Positions 1 through 9,600 of a stretch of 64,000 nucleotides of DNA are shown in pieces. How positions within the stretch are numbered: the stretch's first letter is position 1; each line of letters opens with the position of its first letter. Origin of the DNA: Gammaproteobacteria bacterium. Its GTDB lineage: Bacteria; Pseudomonadota; Gammaproteobacteria; S012-40. A program made the translations under genes and the position numbers. The DNA lies in contig JAOUMY010000009.1 of NCBI GenBank assembly GCA_029881255.1, forward strand, positions 1-64,000. Direction: 5' to 3'. The notes below the pieces were generated by a model. It saw nothing but the letters and a program-made list of their open reading frames with translations. It was not told where the DNA came from and did no database searches.

Positions 1-3000
1 TACATGCTGCCAACGACTTACACTTCGCTGGCCCAAATGCCGTTGACAACCAGTGGCAAACTCAATCGCAAGGCCTTGCCTGTTCCTGGCGTTATCACTT
101 CCGCTCATGAGTATGTCGCGCCACGCACGCCAACAGAGGAAGTGCTTGCCGCCATTTGGCAAGATGTGTTGAAACGCGAAACGATTGGTGTTTACGACAA
201 TTTCTTTGAATTGGGTGGACACTCATTATTGGCAACTCAACTGGTGTCCCGGATTCGTAAGCATTTCGAAGTTGAGTTGCAAGTCCGATTGTTGTTTACC
301 GACCCAACATTACAGGCCTTGGCTAAACAGATAGACCGTGCGCTTCAAGTCGCAAACGGTGTTATCGCACCGCCGATTACCTCGACTTCGCGATATACTG
401 ACTTACCACTATCGTTTGCGCAACAACGCTTGTGGTTTCTCGATCAGATTAACCCAAAAAGTTCGTTATTTAACGTCCCGATGTTTATGCGTCTAAACGG
501 TCCTCTGAATATTGCAAAGCTATTTGACACGTTTAACGAGGTAGTACAGCGCCATGAAGTACTGCGCACCGTGTTTACCAGTATAGCCGGACAGCCACTC
601 CAGATCATCAAACCTCAATTTTTCATTCCGCTACCAGTTATTGACTTAAGTGGACTAAGCAATGATGTCGTTGAAACCAATATATCCAAACTCGCTGACA
701 CTGAAGCGAAGCGGCCATTCGTACTCTATGAAGGTCCTCTTTTGCGTACCACGCTTCTTAAACTTGGATCAGACGAACATATCATTTTGATGACAATGCA
801 CCACATTGTTTCAGACGGTTGGTCCATGGGAGTATTGATCCAGGAACTGTCGATTCTATATAACGCGCTATCGCGTGGACAACAAAACCCATTGCCGCCC
901 TTAACTATTCAATACGCGGATTTCGCTCAATGGCAACGAAACTGGCTACAGGGTCAGGCACTCGAACAGCAACTTGGATTCTGGCGAGAACAACTAGAGG
1001 GTGCGCCCGGACTTTTAGAGCTACCAACTGACCGTCAGCGACCACCGGTGCAAAGTCATCGCGGTAGTTCAGTGTATTTCACAATAGAGAAATCGCTGGC
1101 CAAACAAATTAAGACACTCTGTAGCGAACAAGGCGCATCAGCCTTTATGACAATAATGACTGCCCTGCACATATTGCTGTCAAAACTTAGCGGCCAACAA
1201 GATATATGCGTCGGCACACCCATCGCCAACAGAAATTACCAGGAACTAGAGCCACTGATCGGCTTTTTTATAAACACGCTGGTTATACGCAGCCATCAGG
1301 ATGATCGACACAGTTTTAGACAATTGCTTTCCGATGTCCGTGAAAGAACATTATCCGCATACTCGCACCAGGACTTTCCATTTGAACAACTCGTAGATGA
1401 GCTCAATATACCGCGTGATATGAGTTACCCCCCCCTCTACCAGGTGTCTTTCTCTTTTCATAACATGCCGCAACCTGGTTTACAGGCGTCGGAGATTCGC
1501 CTCTGCCCCTTGGCAACTCCAATGTCTATGGTCAAATCAGAAATCGAATTGCACATCACTGAGTCATCAAACGGTTTTAGCGGACACTGGAGTTATGCCG
1601 TAGACCTATTTGATGAATCTACGATAGATCGTTGGTCTAACAGCTTCCTCTATCTGCTAAAACAAATCGTCGCAAATCCCGACGCTTCTCTCCGAGAACT
1701 GTCACTGCTAACACACGACCAACAGCAAAAGATCGTCGCGCAATGGAATAACACCTCAAAGGCTCACTCTTCGCCATTCTGCATTCATCAATTGTTTGAA
1801 GCCCGGGTAGCCCTAAACCCTCATGCGGATGCATTGTTAATCGGTGACCAATCGATGAGTTATGGCGAATTGAACAGGCGCTCAAATCAACTCGCACACT
1901 ACATACGTAGCCAAGGCGCAAGTCCCGACAAGTTAATAGGCGTATACACCGATCGCAGTTTTGACGCGATCATCGCGATATTGGGAATATTGAAGTCAGG
2001 TTGTGCCTATGTGCCACTTGATCCGGATTCCCCCCAGGAACGCCTTGTCTCCACGCTGAAGGACGCACATGCGCGTATGCTTATAACCGACAGCAATATG
2101 GTGCAAAACCTCCCCGACTTGCCTGCAAGGGTACTTAATCAACTGAGTTATCGTGAACTTGTACTGGATACCGAATGGAGCAAAATTGAATCTTGTTCTG
2201 AGGAAGACCCGACAAATATCAATGTGCCGGGGAATTTAGCGTATGTTATCTACACCTCAGGTTCTACGGGACAACCAAAAGGTGTGCAGATTCAGCATGG
2301 CAGCTTATGTAACTTAGTCCACGCACAAAGCGCAAGTTTCAATCACAAGCAGAACACGCGATACTTGCAGTTTTCGTCACTATCGTTTGACGCCTCTGTA
2401 TCGGATATTTTTTGCACACTTATATCCGGGGGTATGCTTTGTATCGCCAGTCAAACGCAGCGTCATTCTATAGACGAAATGAAACAGTGGATGACATCTC
2501 AAAACATCAACGCAGCAACTTTTCCACCATCTGTGCTCACGGCAATGGGTTCCCATCTATCACTCCCGCAGCTGAAGACGTTGATCGTAGCCGGTGAAGC
2601 ATGCCCGGCATCTCTTGTGAATCAATGGGCTCCGCATTGTGATTTTTTTAACGCCTATGGACCAACTGAGACAACAGTCTGCGCTTCCCTAACATTATGC
2701 GACGAATCAGAACAGGCACCCTCAATCGGGTATCCAATCAACAATGTCAACATCTATATATTAGATCGTCATTTAAACCCGGTTCCAATTGGCGTAGTCG
2801 GCGAACTCTACATAGCAGGTGCAGGACTGGCACGGGGATATTTAAACAAATTTCAGTTGACTGCTGAATATTTTATCCCCGATCCATTCAACACCGTTGT
2901 CGGCGCACGCATGTATAGAACCGGCGACTTAGCTCGTTATTTGGATGATGGTCAAATTGAATATAAGGGTCGTGTTGATCATCAAGTAAAACTGCGAGGT

Positions 3001-3606
3001 TTCCGAATTGAACTAGGCGAGATCGAAGCAACACTACGTTCTCATCCCGCCATAGCCGAAGCTGTCGTCTTAGCAACAGAAGGCGAACTCGCAGACAAAC
3101 GTTTGTCTGCCTATCTTATTGCTCAAGCTGGCACCGAGATTCCCGACGCAACGGATCTCAGAGCCTTTGTTCAAAAATATCTGCCAGGCCACATGGTGCC
3201 AAATACTTTCACTAACATTGATCAGGTTCCTGTGACGATAAGTGGAAAGCTGGATCGCAAACGGCTATTGGAAACCGTAACAGCTGAGAAAAAAACAACG
3301 TTTGTATCACCAAGAAACGCAATCGAAAAAACGATAGCAGATGTCGCCATGGAGATATTAAAAGTAGAAAACGTTGGCATACATGACAACTTTTTCGAAC
3401 TAGGCGGACACTCACTATTGGCAACGCAATTCATTTCAAAAATACAAGATCAGCTGCAGGTGAGATTAAACGTAAGTGTTCTGTTTGAAAATCCCACCGT
3501 CGAAAAGGTGGCAGCGTATATAGAAACTATCGAACAAATAAAACTGGATTCTTCGATTTTCGATGAACCGGCCGAAGATAACGCCTATCAGGAAGTGGAG
3601 CTGTAG
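1..3606 (+). CDS. Nonribosomal peptide synthetase, 5' end outside window: A(end)-PCP-C-A-PCP
   Basis: The reading frame is open at base 1 and begins inside an adenylation domain tail (A10 motif SGKLNRKALP), so the gene starts upstream of the window. Numbering from the Met at base 4, the order is: A tail; PCP with FFELGGHSLLATQ near 66-78 (Ser carries phosphopantetheine); condensation domain about 132-560 with MHHIVSDGW near 265; adenylation domain about 590-1085 with YTSGSTGQPKG near 748, NAYGPTETT and TGDLARY; PCP with GGHSLLATQ near 1133. Manual alignment to GrsA gives the specificity residues D-A-S-T-I-A-A-V-C-(K), close to the tyrosine-type code DASTVAAVCK, so an aromatic residue is likely. 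There is no epimerase or thioesterase. The C-terminal tail is short and acidic (PAEDNAYQEVEL), as expected of a linear docking motif for the TubC-type domain that opens the next NRPS, 55 bases downstream. Confidence 0.95.
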   Translation, partial: YMLPTTYTSLAQMPLTTSGKLNRKALPVPGVITSAHEYVAPRTPTEEVLAAIWQDVLKRETIGVYDNFFELGGHSLLATQLVSRIRKHFEVELQVRLLFTDPTLQALAKQIDRALQVANGVIAPPITSTSRYTDLPLSFAQQRLWFLDQINPKSSLFNVPMFMRLNGPLNIAKLFDTFNEVVQRHEVLRTVFTSIAGQPLQIIKPQFFIPLPVIDLSGLSNDVVETNISKLADTEAKRPFVLYEGPLLRTTLLKLGSDEHIILMTMHHIVSDGWSMGVLIQELSILYNALSRGQQNPLPPLTIQYADFAQWQRNWLQGQALEQQLGFWREQLEGAPGLLELPTDRQRPPVQSHRGSSVYFTIEKSLAKQIKTLCSEQGASAFMTIMTALHILLSKLSGQQDICVGTPIANRNYQELEPLIGFFINTLVIRSHQDDRHSFRQLLSDVRERTLSAYSHQDFPFEQLVDELNIPRDMSYPPLYQVSFSFHNMPQPGLQASEIRLCPLATPMSMVKSEIELHITESSNGFSGHWSYAVDLFDESTIDRWSNSFLYLLKQIVANPDASLRELSLLTHDQQQKIVAQWNNTSKAHSSPFCIHQLFEARVALNPHADALLIGDQSMSYGELNRRSNQLAHYIRSQGASPDKLIGVYTDRSFDAIIAILGILKSGCAYVPLDPDSPQERLVSTLKDAHARMLITDSNMVQNLPDLPARVLNQLSYRELVLDTEWSKIESCSEEDPTNINVPGNLAYVIYTSGSTGQPKGVQIQHGSLCNLVHAQSASFNHKQNTRYLQFSSLSFDASVSDIFCTLISGGMLCIASQTQRHSIDEMKQWMTSQNINAATFPPSVLTAMGSHLSLPQLKTLIVAGEACPASLVNQWAPHCDFFNAYGPTETTVCASLTLCDESEQAPSIGYPINNVNIYILDRHLNPVPIGVVGELYIAGAGLARGYLNKFQLTAEYFIPDPFNTVVGARMYRTGDLARYLDDGQIEYKGRVDHQVKLRGFRIELGEIEATLRSHPAIAEAVVLATEGELADKRLSAYLIAQAGTEIPDATDLRAFVQKYLPGHMVPNTFTNIDQVPVTISGKLDRKRLLETVTAEKKTTFVSPRNAIEKTIADVAMEILKVENVGIHDNFFELGGHSLLATQFISKIQDQLQVRLNVSVLFENPTVEKVAAYIETIEQIKLDSSIFDEPAEDNAYQEVEL

Positions 3607-3661
3607 TGTGAAAGCCCTCAGTCATTCCCGATTTCTTTACATTTGCTAACTGGAACAATCC

Positions 3662-6600
3662 ATGAGTATTGTCGAATTAATAAAGAGCATTCAGAACGAA
3701 GGTATAAAACTATACGTTTCCGATGGCAAACTTCGGTGCATGGCGCCGGATGGCGTTATTCCACCAGCGCTTCTCAATGAAATTAAGATTCATAAAAGCG
3801 AAATTACGCGGCTTTTGACAAGTGTTACGTTCAACAAACAAAGCGTATCAAAAAGGCCAGACTCGTGCGGCGAGAGGCTTCCACTTTCTTTTGCTCAACA
3901 ACGTCTGTGGTTTCTCGATCAGCTTAATCCCGGTAGTCCATCGTATAACATACCGACGACGATGCGCCTTTCGGGGCCATTGGATGTAACAGCACTGCGT
4001 AACGCATTCAACGCGGTTGTTGCACGCCATGAGTCGCTACGTACTGTATTTGTCAGTCATGAAGGGCATGCGCTGCAACACATTTTTCCATATAGCCGTT
4101 TGGAACTACCTCTGCTAGACCTATCTTCCCTGCCCTCCACAAGCAGAGAGCAACGGATGCAGGCGATAACCACAGCCGAAGCAGGAACACCCTTCGACTT
4201 GAAAAAAGGACCGTTGTTACGATTCGGTCTAATTCGCATGGATGCTCAAGAGCATGTCGCGTTTGTGACTATGCATCATATTGTTTCCGATGGCTGGTCG
4301 ATGGGAGTTTTGACACAGGAACTCGCCACGCTCTACAGCGCTTTTTCTCGAGACCTTCCGAACCCGCTGCCACCCCTGTCGATACAATATCCCGATTTCG
4401 CGCATTGGCAACGCACCTGGCTGCAAGACAATGTGCTGCGGCAACAACTCGACTACTGGCGCCAGCAACTAAGCGATGCCCCACCATTCTTGGAATTACC
4501 GACTGACGAACCCCGCCCAAAAGAGCAACGTTTTCGGGGAGCCAGCTTTGATGCTCATATATCAAAAACGCTAACGGAAAAAATCCATTTCTTTAGTCGT
4601 CACCATGGCGCTACGCTCTTCATGACATTGATGGCGGTGTTTCAACTATTGTTAGCAAAGCTCAGCTCTCAAAAAGACATTTGCGTCGGCACCCCGGTTG
4701 CGAACCGACACTATGTCGAATTGGAACCTCTCATTGGCTTTTTTGTAAACACATTAGTGATTCGAACTCATCTGGAAAACGACGCCACCGTGAGCGAGCT
4801 GGTTTCACAGGTTCGACAGACCACATTAGCGGCATATGCTAATCAAGATTTGCCCTTTGAAAGATTAGTAGACGAACTCAATGTGCCTCGCGACATGAGT
4901 TATAGCCCGTTGTTTCAGGTCATGTTTTCTCTGCAAAACATGCCAACGCCGGCACTTCAGGTTTCTCAGTTACAGCTACAACCTGTTGCAACGGTTGATT
5001 CAACAGCCAAGTTTGATATCGAAGTTCAATTTATGGAAACAGCTAATGGAATAACCGGTGGCTGGAAATTCGACGTTGACCTCTTTCACTCCTCGACCAT
5101 TGAGCGTTGGTCGCGCGCGTTTATATTTCTACTTGAACAGGTCGTGAGTAATCCTGAAGCTCGACTCAGTGAATTAACTATTCTGGACTCTCAACAACGA
5201 CACCAGCTCCTGGTCGAGTGGAACGAGACCTCGGTAGATTACCCAGACAATCAATGCCTGCACACAATATTCGAAGAACAGGTCAAACAAACTCCAACTG
5301 CCATTGCGCTGGTTTGTGAAGATCAGTCTCTCACCTACGCACAACTCAACCAACGCGCCAATCGCCTGGCCCATTATCTACGTGACCAGGGTGTTGGACC
5401 GGACACCTGTGTGGGTCTGTGCATGCAACGTTCTTTGGAGTTAGTGGTTAGCATCTATGCAATTCTCAAAGCAGGTGGCGCATATGTGCCTATAGACCCG
5501 GAATACCCGGTTGAGCGTATCGCCTTCATTTTATCTGATACCGGAGCAAAATTAGTCCTTTGCCAACACATTTCAGAAAATCACGTCGGTGAGTTTTCAG
5601 CCAAGACATTCTATTTTGATCGCGACTGGCAGGCTGTCGAAGACTATCCCGATACGAATCCCCGTACTATCGCTACAAGCGCAAATCTCGCCTACGTTAT
5701 TTATACCTCCGGCTCAACAGGCCAACCCAAGGGTGTCGCTGTCGCTCACGGAGGTGTTTGCGACCGCATGCGCTGGACGCAAGAACGTTATCCCCTGTGT
5801 TCTCAAGACAGTGTGTTATTAAAAACACCTTTTACTTTCGACGTTTCAGTATGTGAATTTTTCTGGCCGCTATTCGCCGGCTCTCGGTTGGTTGTTGCCC
5901 AACCGGAGGGGCACAAAGATCCGGTTTATCTTAGCCACATTATCGATCAGCATCAGATTACCACTGCGCACTTCGTGCCCTCCATGCTTCAGGTGTTTCT
6001 CGAACAACTTCCCACAGATAGCGGTACCTCACTAACACGGCTCATCTGTAGTGGCGAAGCATTACCACTAGATCTACAACAACGCTGTTCAGAACAACTC
6101 AACGCTGAGTTGCATAATTTGTACGGACCGACGGAAGCCTCCATTCACGTAACTGCATGGGCTTGCGACCCGAGAGCAACTTATACAAGCGTCCCCATGG
6201 GACGCCCTTTGGCCAATACCGATGTTTACGTACTTGATCAGGCACTCAACCCGGTAGCACTCGGTACGCCAGGCGAACTCTACATTGGCGGTACAGGAGT
6301 CGCGAGGGGCTATCTCAACCGTGCAGCTTTAACAGCACAGTCATTTATCCCCCATCCTTTCAGCGAGCACCCCGGCCTACGTTTATACAAAACAGGCGAC
6401 CTTGTACGCTATTTGGCAGATGGTAACCTGGCGTATTTGGGCCGATTGGACCATCAAGTAAAGCTCAGAGGTTTACGTATTGAACTGGGTGAGATTGAAG
6501 CCGCTTTACGGCAGCACACCGCAATAAGTGAAACCGCTGTATTGTTAAGAGAAGATAAACCGGGCCAAAAACGTCTTGCTGCATACGTTGTGTGGCAAAG

Positions 6601-9600
6601 TCCTGACACTATTGTAGATTGGCGCGATCTAACAGCGGCTTTGCAACTCCAATTGCCCGACTATATGATTCCATCGACATATACCTCACTGACGGAAATG
6701 CCACTGACGTCAAGCGGCAAACTTGACCGCAAAGCACTGCCCGCGCCGGAGATGTTCAGCACTCAACGTGAATTTATTGCGCCACGCACCTCTACCGAAG
6801 AAGTACTCGCGAAAATCTGGGAAGATGTTCTCAAGCTCGAAAAAATAGGTATTTACGATAATTTCTTCGAACTCGGCGGTCATTCTCTATTAGCAACACA
6901 GGTGATTTCACGTATTCGGAAAAGTTTCAGCATCGAACTACCGCTAAAAACGATCTTTACGTCTCCCACGCTGGAGAACCTCGCCGTCGCAATCAGTCTT
7001 GTGAAAGAAAATGGGGACAATAATTTTTCCATGCCGATCAGGCCGGCCGCAAGAACATCAAACCTTCCACTCTCCTTTTCGCAGCAGCGTTTCTGGTTCC
7101 TAAATCAAATAATTCCAGACAATCCGTTTTTCAATATTCCAGTCGCATTGCACTTGGACGGAACTCTCAACTCTCAGGCCTTACACAAGTCATTCAATAT
7201 ACTTGTAGCTCGCCATGAAGGGTTGCGCACGTGCTTTCCTACGGGGGACAATGGCCAGGCACGACAAATTATTCACCCCAGGCTGGAAATTGATGTTCCA
7301 ATTATAGACCTGGAAACGCTGGCGGATAACGTTAAAGCCGCTACAATCAAAACTTACTTGTCTGAAGAAACCAAGACTCCTTTCAATCTCAATGATGGGC
7401 CTCTCATTCGAGTCCGCCTGCTGAAACTATCAACTACAAAACATATTTTACAGTTTACCCTGCATCACATAATATGCGATGGCTGGTCTCTAAATATTTT
7501 GCGCCGCGAGTTCGAACACATTTACAATGCAGTGGTCGAAAATAATCCCGTTAAATTGCCACCTCTGCCTCTGCAGTACGCCGATTTTGCCTCCTGGCAA
7601 CATGCCCGTTTGCAGGGTGAAACACTGGAAAAACAACTCTCATATTGGCGCAATAACCTAAACAATATGCCGCCGTTGCTACAATTGGCAACAGACTATC
7701 CGCGCCCTAAAATTCAAACTTATAACGGCGCCGTTGAAGTGGTTGCCATCGATAAGGAGTTAACGGGAAAACTAAAAGAAGTTGCTCAAGCCAACGACTG
7801 TACGCTATTCATGGTGCTAATGACTGCCTTCAACATTCTTCTTCATCGTTACAGTGGTCAAACCGATTTTGCCGTGGGCACTATATTGGCAAACAGACAC
7901 TACTCTGAATTAGAATCTATCGTGGGTGTATTTATCAATACGATGCCTTTGCGTGCAAACTTATCCGGAAACCCAAGCTTTAGAGAACTATTGCAACAAA
8001 CGAAAACAAACTCACTTGGCGCCCATGCCCACCAGGACATCCCCTTTGAACTACTGGTTGAAAAATTACAGCCTGAAAGAACTACAGCGTACACGCCACT
8101 TTATCAAGTTCTTTTTGTACTACAGAACACGCCTTTGGAAAGCGGAAAAAGTAACAAAGATTTGAAAATTCATGCTGGCGAATCTCCGCGCACGGTTGCG
8201 GAACACGACTTGACACTCAACCTGAGTGAATCTGCCAACGCTGTTAGCGGTATTCTCGAATACAACACCGATTTGTTTAGCGCACAAACAGCGAAAAACA
8301 TGGTAAACCACCTTCATCGCATTATAAATCAAGTCGCTGATAACCCGGAAATTTTGCTAAGTCGTGTGGATATTCTTAATCATGCCGATAAACGCATAAT
8401 CGAGACATGGAATGCGACAGAAACTCCCGTACCCGACGATGACGCTTTACATCGTTTATTTGAGAGTCAGGCGCTTAAAACACCTGATGCGGTAGCAGTT
8501 GTGTTTAACGGAGAAACGATTACCTATTCGGATCTAAATAGTAAAGCGAATCAGCTTGCACATTACATTATGGAACAAGGCGCGGGACAGGGTCGACTGA
8601 TATGCGTGTGTTTTGAGCGTTCTATTGACCTGGTAATCGCCATGATCGGCATTCTTAAATCGGGGAACGCCTATGTCCCACTAGATCCAGACTATCCACA
8701 AGAGCGTCTACGCTTTATGCTCTCGGATATCGAAACCCCACTTGTCATAACACAGCAGGACTGTCTGGAGAAAATACCAGTAACAAACACCCATGTTCTT
8801 TGCCTTGACGAGAATTGGGATATGGTTGGTCGATATCCGAAAATCAATCCGCTCACGCGCGTGTCAACCTTGTCCCTGGCCTATACAATTTATACCTCTG
8901 GCTCAACAGGGCAACCAAAAGGCGTGGGCATTACCCATCAGGGCATATGTAATCGTTTGCGATGGATGCAAAACCGCTATCAACTTGTTTCAAGTGATCG
9001 TGTGTTACAGAAAACGCCATATAGTTTCGACGTGTCGGTGTGGGAATTTTTCTGGCCTCTAATAACGGGGGCTCGCATGGTGCTGGCAAAACCCGAAGGA
9101 CACAAGGACGCAAGATACATACAACAAATCATAGATGACCATAATATTACTACCATACATTTCGTACCATCAATGCTGCAGGTATTTCTTGAACAATTGT
9201 CTCAAAACTGCTGTCAATCACTTCAACGGGTAATTTGTAGTGGCGAGGCTTTGTCGAACCAATTGGCTCAATACTTTTTCGCACGAATTAATGCCCAATT
9301 ACACAACCTATACGGTCCAACCGAAGCATCCATCGACGTTACTGCCTGGGCGTGTCGAGCAGAAGAGAAGTCATATAGCGTCCCCATAGGCAAACCAATA
9401 GCCAATACCGAAACCTATATACTGGATCAACATCTAAACCCGACCCCGATTGGAGTTCCAGGTGAACTATACCTCAGTGGTGTCGGCCTGGCCCAGGGCT
9501 ACGTCAACCGCCCCGCTCTTACTGCGCAAGCGTTTATCCCACATCCATTTGGAAAACTGCCGGGCGCACGCCTGTACAAAACGGGAGACCTGGCAAGATT

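Noticed and set aside
1637-1921. Minus-strand frame inside the first NRPS gene
   Set aside because: It lies opposite a clear synthetase frame, has no ribosome site and resembles no protein; the same holds for other reverse frames within the NRPS genes.
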